Below are positions 54,887-63,683 of a stretch of 64,000 nucleotides of DNA, one piece after another; within the stretch, counting starts at the first letter, position 1; each line of letters starts with the position of its first letter. The position numbers and the translations under genes were made by a program. The notes under the pieces are model-generated. The model saw only the letters and a list, made by a program, of their open reading frames with translations. It had not been told where the DNA came from and made no database searches. Source of the stretch: Erythrobacter ani (lineage in GTDB: Bacteria; Pseudomonadota; Alphaproteobacteria; Sphingomonadales; Sphingomonadaceae); NCBI RefSeq assembly GCF_019204025.1, contig NZ_JAGSPB010000003.1, forward strand, positions 186,001 to 250,000, in the 5' to 3' direction.

Positions 54887-55872
54887 GTGATCGTGCCTCC
54901 CCCGCTACGGCGCAATTCGCCGGGAATATTGGCATCGAACCAGCGAGCCACCGGTGCAAGCGCCGGATGCTCCAGATCACGCTCCATTGCGCGCCATACA
55001 CGCGGGATCATGTCGAGATATCGCGATTTCCCATCGCGCTTATAAAGCCGGGTGAAAATGCCAACAATCTTCGCATTACGCTGCGCACCAAGGCGGGCGT
55101 AGTCGGCGTCAAAGTGTTCGCCCGGCGAAACCTGCTGACGGTATCGCTCCAGCATCGCCGCTTCGAGAGCTTCGGAGACATCCCGGCGCGCATCTTGTAA
55201 CAGCGACACCAGATCATATCCCGGATGGCCGACAAGCGCGTCCTGGAAATCGATGATGCCCTGCGGCGCACGTTTCGTCGGATCGCCGAGCAGCATGATA
55301 TTTTCCGCATGATAATCGCGCAGCACCGTCACACCGGGCCTCTGGCGTTCGAGCATCGGGGCGAGCGTTTCTTCCCAGGCCGCATCAAACCCTGCGACGT
55401 CGACATCCATTCCCTGAGCCGGTGCGTACCATTCGGTAAGCAAGCCGGTCTCGCGGAGATAGGTCTGCATGTCATACGCCGGAAACGGTCCCGGCGGGCG
55501 TCGGTGCAGTTCAACAAGCGCGTCGATCGCACCTTCATAAGCGGCGTGTTCGCCTTCCGGATTGTCATCGAGCCAATCGCGCATTCGGTCGTCACCGAAA
55601 TCTTCGAGCAGGACCCATCCTCTCACCGGGTCGGACGCAAGTATCTGCGGTGCTCGCATGTCATGATCGTTGAGCCACGCGGCAACATGCAGAAACGGCG
55701 CGGGGTCCTCATGCGGTGGTGGCGCATGCATGAGCATCGCGCGCTCACCCCCATTTTTGCGCAGGCGGAAATAACGCCGGAACGACGCATCGCCGGGGAT
55801 CGGGTCGATCTTCGCCTCGTCCCAGCGGGCTTCTTCCAGAAACTCTTCGATACCGTCCGGCAGGTCGCTCAT
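54883..55872 (-). CDS. amgK: anomeric MurNAc/GlcNAc kinase-like phosphotransferase (AmgK)
   Basis: 329 residues of the aminoglycoside-phosphotransferase fold. Catalytic loop RDYHAENIMLLGD and metal loop GIIDFQDALVGHPGYDL are seen. Followed by murU, it is likely to be the first enzyme of peptidoglycan sugar recycling. Start at 55872 overlaps the tsaE stop by four bases (ATGA), which decides it over an upstream ATG at 55890. Confidence 0.85.
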   Translation of the reverse strand: MSDLPDGIEEFLEEARWDEAKIDPIPGDASFRRYFRLRKNGGERAMLMHAPPPHEDPAPFLHVAAWLNDHDMRAPQILASDPVRGWVLLEDFGDDRMRDWLDDNPEGEHAAYEGAIDALVELHRRPPGPFPAYDMQTYLRETGLLTEWYAPAQGMDVDVAGFDAAWEETLAPMLERQRPGVTVLRDYHAENIMLLGDPTKRAPQGIIDFQDALVGHPGYDLVSLLQDARRDVSEALEAAMLERYRQQVSPGEHFDADYARLGAQRNAKIVGIFTRLYKRDGKSRYLDMIPRVWRAMERDLEHPALAPVARWFDANIPGELRRSGGGTIT

Positions 55873-56336
55873 GGCATACGCCCTAGCCAATCGGCGCCCG
55901 CGCGGGCAATCGCTATTCGCCCGGCATCCTCAGTTTCGGACGCATTCTCGAGCGTGATCGAAAGGCATGCAGTCTCGTGCGAAAAACCGCCTGCGTGATC
56001 AGGCCATTCGGCAATCAATGCTGCGCCCTCGCGGTAATCGTCGAGCCCTATCTCATCCACCTCGGATGGGTCGTTCAAGCGGTAGAAGTCGGCATGCACC
56101 ACGGGGACACGTAGTGGCGGCGCGTCGTAGGTTTCGACTATCGTGAAGGTCGGCGACGGAACTTCTCCCTGATAGCCCAGAGCCGCGATCATGGCGCGCG
56201 CCAACGTCGTCTTGCCCGCACCCAAACCTCCTTCGAGCGCAATGACATCACCGGGGCGGATCAGCGCCGCGAGCGCCGCGCCAAAGCGCGTCATGGCTGC
56301 GAGGTCGGGCAATTCATATCGCCGTTCTTCGCTCAC
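55869..56336 (-). CDS. tsaE: tRNA threonylcarbamoyladenosine synthesis ATPase TsaE
   Basis: 155 residues. Walker A GGLGAGKTT (36-44) and DFYRLNDPSEVDEIGLDDY are diagnostic. TsaE joins TsaB and TsaD in making t6A37. A GTG start at 56336 overlaps the divL stop by four bases, so it is translationally coupled to that kinase. Confidence 0.92.
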   Translation of the reverse strand: MSEERRYELPDLAAMTRFGAALAALIRPGDVIALEGGLGAGKTTLARAMIAALGYQGEVPSPTFTIVETYDAPPLRVPVVHADFYRLNDPSEVDEIGLDDYREGAALIAEWPDHAGGFSHETACLSITLENASETEDAGRIAIARAGADWLGRMP

Positions 56337-58684
56337 GGGAGATGGATGATCGCGGCTGTTCCCGCGCCCTCTTCACTCGATATCTCAAGCACGCCGCCAT
56401 GCGCTGCGACAAGCTGACGTGCGAGTGGTATGCCGAGGCCTGAACGTTTCTCCTCCTCGCCGCGTTCGCCGTCAATTGCGAGGGAAAGTTCCTCCTCGCT
56501 CATTCCTGCGCCGTTATCCGATATGACGAAGCTGGCGTTCCATTCGCTGTCGGGTTCCGTCTTGAGGATTTCAATCAGGATGTGGCCACCGCCCGGTGTT
56601 CCGGCGATCGCATTGTCCAGCAGATTGCCCACTGCTCTGCCCAATTGACGCGGATCGGCATCGACCTTGTTTCCGCGCTTGCCTTTGAGATCGAGCCCTA
56701 GCCCAGCCTTGATGATCGCACTCTCACGCTCGCGCACGAGCTTCGTCAGAAATGGCAGCAGGTCGATTTCTTCCTTGTCGATCGGCAGCAGACCCGCCTC
56801 GCTCTGCGATAAATCGAGCACGTTTTCGACCTGTTCGCGCAGCCGCCCGACGGCAGTGAGGATCGAATCGACATACTCCTCGGAGCCTTCGTCCAACTCG
56901 CCCGCAGCACCACTTTTCAATAGCTCGGCATAACCGCCAATGGTCGTTAGCGGCGTGCGGAATTCGTAGGACATATTTGCGAGGAACCGCGCCTTTACCG
57001 CATCTGCTTCTTCCAGCGCGACGGCCCGCTCGCGCAGAGCCTCTTCGGCTTTTTGCGAGTCGGTTATGTCGAGCACCGTCAGCAAACCGTTCCCGTCGGG
57101 CAGCGGAACGCCCCCGAAACGCAGGGTGCGCCCGTCGGACAGCTTGACCAGGCCTTCCTTCTCGCGCCGATCCAGCGTCGCTGCCCGAACGACCGCGTTG
57201 ATTTTGCTCGCATCCGCTTTGCGAACCAGATTGTCGCCAATCGCCTCAAGCAAAGCATCGGCGCTGGGGTGGGTATCCAGGAATTCGCTGTTCAGCCCCC
57301 AGGTCCCGGCAAATCGCCTGTTCCAGAGCTGAACCGATCCATCGGGCGAGAAAATCGCCAGCGCCTCGAACAGGCTGTCGAGTGTAGCGGTCCGGGTCCG
57401 CAGCAGCGTATCGCGGGTCGCCGATAGCGCCAGACTTTCGGTCTGGTCCTCGGCAATCAGGACGAGGCCACCATCAGGCATCGGCTGTGCGACGATACGC
57501 AGATGCGTCCCGCCGGGGAGCGGCCATGCCTCTTCCTGCATATCTGTCGTGTCGAACCAGGCCGCGTGTTCGCGCCGCCATTCGGGGAAATCGCGTACCT
57601 CGGGAGTGCGGCCTTTTTCGCGTGCGTCGGCGAGGAAGCGGTCGAAACGCAATCGCTGGCTGACCGCGCCCTCACCCAGCTCGAATTGCCTGCGAAAAGG
57701 TCGGTTGGCAAAGGTAAGCTCTTCGCTTTCATCGAACTGCGCGACTCCCACCGAAAGCTGATCCAGCATGGCGCGCTGCGCATCGCGGAAAGCGCGGAAT
57801 TCACGGCGAACCTGCTGCTGCTCCTCGATGTCGATCGCATAGCCTGTGACACCCTCCTTGCCGAGCGGCTGGTTGCTGACGCGCAGTGTCCGGCGCGCGC
57901 CGTGCATGGTCGCGGTGGTCGTGCCATCTTCGGCTTTCTGATCGACAAACACCTGCCGCGCTCTTTCGGCGGGCGTCTTGCCGCTCTCGGCTTCGAGCAG
58001 TTCTATCTGATCGCGCACCACCGCATCGGCGCTCTCCGCTCCAACAGCATCTACGTAGGCCTGGTTGACGAGCTGCAACCGCATCGATTTGCCCCGGAAC
58101 CACATCGGCACCGGAGCGGCCTCGATCAGGCCGACGAGCGCGGCAAAATCACTCTCCGCGCGGGCTGTCGCGGTGCGCAGGCGGGATAACTCATCTTCGC
58201 TTTCGGTAAAATCGAACACCCAGACGAGCGCAGCGCCACCCGGTGATATTTGCGGGTCGGCCAGCGTTCCCTGCATCGCCAGGCTGCGTTTCGACCCGGG
58301 CGGAGTGATCGCAAGCTGGAACGGAGCGGCGCTTTTCTGCGTTAGCCGGATCTTTTCAGACAGAGACTGAAGCTGCTTCTCGGAAAGCCCTCGATCCTCA
58401 CCGTCGCTATCGTCACCGGAAAGCTCGCTGAGATAGGTCGGCATGGTGTCGAGACCCAGCCAGCGCGCCAACCGGTCTGGCGCTTCGATCCGTCCGTCGA
58501 CACGCACCAACATGGGTATGGCCGGCGCCCCGTCGAGCATGTGCTGCATTCGGTTCAGCGAGGTCCGCAGCGCCTTCGTCCGGCGGGTTTTCGCGCTCGC
58601 ACGCATTATCATCACCGCTGCCGCCACCGTCCATGCGGCGAGGAGAAGGCCAATGACTGCCAGAGCGAGCGGAGAGAATTCCAT
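56333..58684 (-). CDS. divL: DivL-like PAS-domain tyrosine kinase (atypical histidine kinase)
   Basis: 783 residues: one N-terminal membrane helix (about 6-27), PAS-like regions (about 180-290, 300-415, 430-545), a DHp domain, and a HATPase domain to the C-terminus. The DHp motif reads FLANMSYEFRTPLT with Tyr573 where kinases have His (TAC codon at 56966-56968). The ATP lid motifs NLLDNAIAG, DNGAGM and GLGIPLA are intact. Size, architecture and the His-to-Tyr change match Caulobacter DivL, which controls CckA and hence CtrA via DivK. It heads a run of overlapping genes: tsaE, amgK, murU, addB, addA. Confidence 0.88.
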   Translation of the reverse strand: MEFSPLALAVIGLLLAAWTVAAAVMIMRASAKTRRTKALRTSLNRMQHMLDGAPAIPMLVRVDGRIEAPDRLARWLGLDTMPTYLSELSGDDSDGEDRGLSEKQLQSLSEKIRLTQKSAAPFQLAITPPGSKRSLAMQGTLADPQISPGGAALVWVFDFTESEDELSRLRTATARAESDFAALVGLIEAAPVPMWFRGKSMRLQLVNQAYVDAVGAESADAVVRDQIELLEAESGKTPAERARQVFVDQKAEDGTTTATMHGARRTLRVSNQPLGKEGVTGYAIDIEEQQQVRREFRAFRDAQRAMLDQLSVGVAQFDESEELTFANRPFRRQFELGEGAVSQRLRFDRFLADAREKGRTPEVRDFPEWRREHAAWFDTTDMQEEAWPLPGGTHLRIVAQPMPDGGLVLIAEDQTESLALSATRDTLLRTRTATLDSLFEALAIFSPDGSVQLWNRRFAGTWGLNSEFLDTHPSADALLEAIGDNLVRKADASKINAVVRAATLDRREKEGLVKLSDGRTLRFGGVPLPDGNGLLTVLDITDSQKAEEALRERAVALEEADAVKARFLANMSYEFRTPLTTIGGYAELLKSGAAGELDEGSEEYVDSILTAVGRLREQVENVLDLSQSEAGLLPIDKEEIDLLPFLTKLVRERESAIIKAGLGLDLKGKRGNKVDADPRQLGRAVGNLLDNAIAGTPGGGHILIEILKTEPDSEWNASFVISDNGAGMSEEELSLAIDGERGEEEKRSGLGIPLARQLVAAHGGVLEISSEEGAGTAAIIHLP

Positions 58685-58735
58685 TGTAACAGTCAGCTAT
58701 GCCCGCGCGGCGGACGATGCAATGGCCGCGACCAC

Positions 58736-58770
58736 GAAAAACCCCCGCAAATGCGATGATTTGCGAGGGC
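58736..58770 (-). terminator. intrinsic terminator of ahcY
   Basis: On the minus strand an 11-base stem (CCCTCGCAAAT with ATTTGCGGGGG, one wobble) with a CATCGC loop is followed by TTTTT. It separates ahcY from divL, so divL needs its own promoter in the next 50 bases or readthrough. Confidence 0.75.
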
Positions 58771-58814
58771 TTTTGGATTGGATGCTTCGAACCAAAGCAA
58801 ATGCAGCTTTTATC

Positions 58815-60233
<1,419 letters not shown>

Positions 60234-60310
60234 GGATGTCTCCTGAAAATGAAATCGGGGTCATTTGAATTCTTGCGTCGTGCCGTAGCGTTCAGGGCGT
60301 CATCACGCAA

Positions 60311-60330
60311 ATATAAAGTTATCTTTATAT
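60311..60330. promoter_or_regulatory. candidate operator between ahcY and peroxiredoxin
   Basis: ATATAAAGTTATCTTTATAT, an inverted repeat of 8 bases on each side of TTAT, equidistant (about 77 bases) from both start codons. It resembles ATAAAGAT/ATCTTTAT-type sites proposed for ArsR-family SAH/SAM-responsive regulators (SahR/SamR) in alphaproteobacteria; this comparison is from memory. The regulator is not in the window. Confidence 0.5.
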
Positions 60331-60406
60331 GTGTAATTGTTGCTCGGTCGACAAGAGGTCCTATATCGTGTCGCGAGACACCCCGCACACGAAAGGAAAT
60401 GCCAAC

Positions 60407-60886
60407 ATGACGATTTCTGTAGGCGACAAGCTGCCCGACGCAACTTTGGTCAAAGCAACCGCGGATGGCCCGCAGCAGGTCCAGGCCAGCGAATACTTCG
60501 CAGGCAAGAAAGTCGCGCTTTTCTCCGTGCCGGGCGCCTTTACCCCGACATGTTCGGCCAAACATCTTCCCGGCTTCGTTGAAAAAGCCGACGAGCTCAA
60601 AGCGAAGGGTGTGGACGAAATCGTCGGCACCGCAGTCAACGATGCTTTCGTGATGGGCGCATGGAACAGCGCTGCGGGATCGAATGACATCACAATGCTT
60701 GCCGATGGCAATGCAGAATTTGCGGACGCTGTCGGCCTGACCATGGACGGTTCGGGCTTCGGAATGGGCAAGCGCGGCCAGCGATTCTCCATGGTGGTCA
60801 ATGACGGCATTGTCGAACAGCTCAACGTTGAAGAGCCAGGCGACTTCCGCGTCTCGAGCGCGGAGCATATGCTCGGCCAGCTATGA
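60407..60886 (+). CDS. peroxiredoxin (PrxV/Prx5-type), one-cysteine
   Basis: 159 residues. The peroxidatic Cys49 is in PGAFTPTCS, the Prx5-type motif; no other cysteine is present, so it must be reduced by a small thiol or glutaredoxin. The start at 60407 follows GAAAGGA; a longer reading from 60329 would cover the palindrome and is rejected. A strong terminator follows. Confidence 0.92.
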   Translation: MTISVGDKLPDATLVKATADGPQQVQASEYFAGKKVALFSVPGAFTPTCSAKHLPGFVEKADELKAKGVDEIVGTAVNDAFVMGAWNSAAGSNDITMLADGNAEFADAVGLTMDGSGFGMGKRGQRFSMVVNDGIVEQLNVEEPGDFRVSSAEHMLGQL

Positions 60887-60909
60887 GCCGACAATCAGTA
60901 TGCCGAGAA

Positions 60910-60946
60910 AAGGGCGCCCGTTAATCGGGCGCCCTTCGCTTTTTTA
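60910..60946 (+). terminator. intrinsic terminator of the peroxiredoxin gene
   Basis: A perfect 11-base stem, AAGGGCGCCCG with CGGGCGCCCTT around TTAAT, then CGCTTTTTT. It is symmetrical enough to act in both directions and lies between convergent genes. Confidence 0.88.
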
Positions 60947-60966
60947 TCGCGAAATCGCGTGAGCGT

Positions 60967-61752
60967 TTACTGCAAAACGGGCCAGACCGACTGCGGATCA
61001 ACATGTTCGCCGTCGCGGATTGTTTCGATATGCACGTGGGGCCCCGTACTCTTCCCGGAATTCCCGACGCGGGCGATCTGTTGACCTGCCGAAACGGTCT
61101 GCCCCGGGGTAACCATGAATCCATCGAGATGCGCGAATAAAGTCAATGTGCCGTTGGAAGCGCGATGCACCACCACGATGCCGTAATTCGGCTTGTTATC
61201 GAAAAGATTGGTGGCCTCGACAATACTACCATCCGAAGGTGCTTGCACCGGCGTCCCTATAGGGGCGGCGATGTCGATCCCCTTGTGATTGCGTGACTTG
61301 CCGCTGCGAAACGGATCGGCAGCCGTGCCGAATCGGGCAGTTATCTTGCCTTCGACAATCCTCACGGCAGGCACGGCCCGCGGTGCCGATTGCGTCACGA
61401 CAGAGAGCCTTGGCTCCTCATAGCTGAGAGCGTCACCGTGCGCGGAAACCGACATCGCGCCGACCCCCGTGGCGGCGAAAGCCACCGCCGAAAGCGCGAC
61501 ACGCGCCCCGCCACGCTTGTAAACAAGGGGACTACCTCTCATAATCTGCATAATTCTCATCTTTTCGTTCCTAATTCGATGGGTTGAGAAGGAGGCGGCC
61601 GGGTATTGCCGTACCCGGCCCGCCATTATGTGAAGCGCCGTGAGCAAGGTTTGCGCGTAGACGCGACGCATTTCGTGAGACTGATCGGCCAGTGCGGCCT
61701 CGTCGCATTGAATTTCCGCCGATTGGCTCCACCTCGCGAAGATTAGCTGCAT
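60967..61752 (-). CDS. M23 peptidase ORF carrying the tail of a split M56 domain
   Basis: 261 residues from the ATG at 61752. The first 60 residues continue the M56 domain (EIQCDEAALADQ holds the third zinc ligand). The rest is an M23 endopeptidase: NHKGIDIAAPIGTPVQA and GPHVHIE. A second start at 61560 (MRIMQIMRGS) has AGGA upstream and gives a 197-residue protein with a hydrophobic N-terminal segment (VALSAVAFAATGVGAMS); that form may be what is made if the M56 part is lost. Confidence 0.72.
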   Translation of the reverse strand: MQLIFARWSQSAEIQCDEAALADQSHEMRRVYAQTLLTALHIMAGRVRQYPAASFSTHRIRNEKMRIMQIMRGSPLVYKRGGARVALSAVAFAATGVGAMSVSAHGDALSYEEPRLSVVTQSAPRAVPAVRIVEGKITARFGTAADPFRSGKSRNHKGIDIAAPIGTPVQAPSDGSIVEATNLFDNKPNYGIVVVHRASNGTLTLFAHLDGFMVTPGQTVSAGQQIARVGNSGKSTGPHVHIETIRDGEHVDPQSVWPVLQ

Positions 61753-62405
61753 GAATGGATGAACCAGGTGAGTGCGGTCAGTGCGCGCAGCATAACGCCG
61801 ATCTGGTCATCGCGCCGCCTGATATGCGCCTGCTCATGCCTCAAGATTAGCACCAATTCCCGCTCAGGCAGTTCCTCGATTATCCGCGCAGGGAGGATAA
61901 TCCGAGGCGCACGGCGGGGTACCACACCGACGATCGCGAAAGCCGTATCGACTTCATGCGAAATCCAGTAGCTATGACCACGCAGTTGCCTGGGTCCGTG
62001 TGCCCTGAGCGACACCCCGATAGCTTTGCGCCTGCCTGAGTAGAGGCGTGCAAGGCAAACCACTGCACCCGCGATAATGGCAAACACGATCAACGTGGGC
62101 GGAGTGGCTACGTCGCTAGGAGTGGCCGCCGGCCCTTCACCCGGCCCCGCAAAAACAGACAGGTCAATGGGACCGCCAATGGGCAAAAGCAAAGTGCTGG
62201 TTGGCTCGAGAATTGGAAACCACGCGCTCAAAGCCGTGAATATCGCGCCGAGCAGCGGGATCGCAGCACTCACAATGAGCGCGGTAGCCCAAAGACCCGA
62301 CCAATTCCGCGTCGTGGGTGCGAGCCTCGCACATAACACAGTTGCCCCGAAAGCGATTGCACCCGCAACCATCGACGCAGCTGCGTAGAACAGAAGGCCG
62401 GTCAC
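61743..62405 (-). pseudogene. M56 (BlaR1-type) peptidase ORF, frameshifted
   Basis: 220 residues with several membrane helices and RHEQAHIRRRDD near the end. The family continues after ALTWFIH, but here the frame ends at S-C-S-stop; the continuing part (EIQCDEAAL, with the glutamate ligand) is in the next frame at 61752. GTG at 62405 overlaps the blaI stop by four bases. Unless ribosomes shift, the product lacks a zinc ligand. Confidence 0.78.
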
Positions 62406-62794
62406 GATCCGTCACCTTGCGTGTTCGGATCGCTCTCGCCATCCTCATCGAGCAGGGCTTCGAGTTCCGCCAATTCGCGCGCGTCGAGGATCCGGCTGTT
62501 GACGAGGCTCGACACCGGCAACGGCCCTTCCAGTCCGAGGACGTCAGAGGCGAAACTGCGGATCATGCGGGCCAGAGTCGGGACTTTTTTGGCTTTGGCG
62601 CGGTAAATCTTGAGCCCGTGCTCTTCGGAGGCGACGAGTAGCCCCTTATCAACCATGCGCTCGATCGTTTTGCGGGTTGAGGATCGGGACCAGCCAGTCT
62701 CGCCGCTCACAGCTTGATGAATTTCGCCGACGCTTTGTGGGCCAAGGCTCCACAGATGGCGCAGGATCGGCAATTCGGTTGGTGCAGGCTTCAT
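62402..62794 (-). CDS. BlaI/MecI/CopY-family transcriptional repressor
   Basis: 130 residues: an N-terminal winged helix (ELPILRHLWSLGPQSVGEIHQ, then WSRSSTRKTIERMVDKGLL) and a C-terminal dimer helix. These repressors are cut or released by BlaR1-type M56 sensors. It is the first gene, coupled to the M56 ORF by GTGA. Start at 62794 within a candidate operator. Confidence 0.9.
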   Translation of the reverse strand: MKPAPTELPILRHLWSLGPQSVGEIHQAVSGETGWSRSSTRKTIERMVDKGLLVASEEHGLKIYRAKAKKVPTLARMIRSFASDVLGLEGPLPVSSLVNSRILDARELAELEALLDEDGESDPNTQGDGS

Positions 62795-62811
62795 GTCGCC
62801 ACATGGTGACA
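62794..62811. promoter_or_regulatory. candidate BlaI-type operator at the blaI start codon
   Basis: TGTCGCCACATGGTGACA is a near-palindrome with TGTC/GACA ends and CCA/TGG inside (14 of 18 positions symmetrical). A second dyad GGTG-N8-CACC overlaps at 62805-62820. BlaI-family operators typically hold TGTA/TACA- or TGTC/GACA-like arms. Confidence 0.5.
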
Positions 62812-62927
62812 AATGCCACCATGCGTCAAGCAGCATCGTTTCGATTTAGCGAAGCCGAGCCTCGCCTCGCCGGATTTATGGAGCGAAAATAGGCGGCATC
62901 ATGAGCTTCGTAGCCATCGGCCTTAGA

Positions 62928-63542
62928 TCAGTACCCCATTAGGCTCATAACTTCCTTACGGCTGCGGGGATCTTCAAGGAAGCAGCCCATCACGCGGCTG
63001 GTCGTCATGGCTACGCCGGGCGTTTTCACCCCGCGCCCCGTCATGCAGCCATGCTGTGCCTCGATCACGACAGCCACGCCCTGCGGCTCCAGGTTTTCCC
63101 AGATGCAATCGGCGACTTCAGCCGTCAGCCTTTCCTGCACTTGCAGCCGCCGCGCGAAGCCGTGGAGTACGCGTGCGAGCTTGGAAATGCCGACCACCTT
63201 CTTGTGCGGCAGATAGGCGATGTGCGCCTTGCCTGTGATCGGAGCCATGTGGTGCTCGCACGCCGACTGGAATGGGATGTCCTTGAGCAGGACGATCTCC
63301 TCGTACCCGCCGACTTCTTCGAAGACACGGCTGAGGTGAATCGCGGGATCTTCCTTGTAGCCTTCACAGTATTCGAGCCACGCACGGCCGACCCGCTTCG
63401 GCGTATCCAGCAGTCCTTCACGCGCCGGGTCGTCCCCCGCCCACTCAATCAATGTGCGGATTGCGTCTTGGACGTAGTCTGGGACATCGGGTTTGTTCAA
63501 TGGATTTTCGGGATCAATGTCGTGATCGTCAGCGCAGCTCAT
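62928..63542 (-). CDS. folE: GTP cyclohydrolase I
   Basis: 204 residues. Zinc ligands Cys95 and His98 in CEHHMAP and Cys166 in EAQHGCMTGRG are visible, and so is ITGKAHIAYLPH. It makes dihydroneopterin triphosphate from GTP for folate. Start ATG at 63542. No neighbours in the pathway nearby. Confidence 0.96.
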   Translation of the reverse strand: MSCADDHDIDPENPLNKPDVPDYVQDAIRTLIEWAGDDPAREGLLDTPKRVGRAWLEYCEGYKEDPAIHLSRVFEEVGGYEEIVLLKDIPFQSACEHHMAPITGKAHIAYLPHKKVVGISKLARVLHGFARRLQVQERLTAEVADCIWENLEPQGVAVVIEAQHGCMTGRGVKTPGVAMTTSRVMGCFLEDPRSRKEVMSLMGY

Positions 63543-63618
63543 ATCTTCGTCCTGTCCTCAAACGTGATCCCGCCGCGAGCCTTTGCGTAAAACCATCGGC
63601 TTCGCAATCGCTTGCAGC

Positions 63619-63661
63619 GAAAAAGAAGCGCGCCCTCCGCAATGTCGCGAAGGGCGCGCTT
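63619..63661 (-). terminator. intrinsic terminator of the hemerythrin-like gene
   Basis: On the minus strand an 11-base stem (AAGCGCGCCCT with AGGGCGCGCTT) followed by CTTTTTCGC. It separates the gene at the right edge from folE. Confidence 0.8.
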
Positions 63662-63683
63662 TGTCCGATCCGTATCGGCGCAG

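Noticed and set aside
60234..60406. SAH or SAM riboswitch upstream of ahcY
   Set aside because: No conserved riboswitch core or pseudoknot could be found; the notable structure is a short perfect DNA palindrome better explained as an operator.
61740..61765. Programmed ribosomal frameshift between M56 and M23 ORFs
   Set aside because: No X-XXY-YYZ heptamer or downstream structure is visible. A lost ATCC unit or read error explains it more simply, though it is not excluded.
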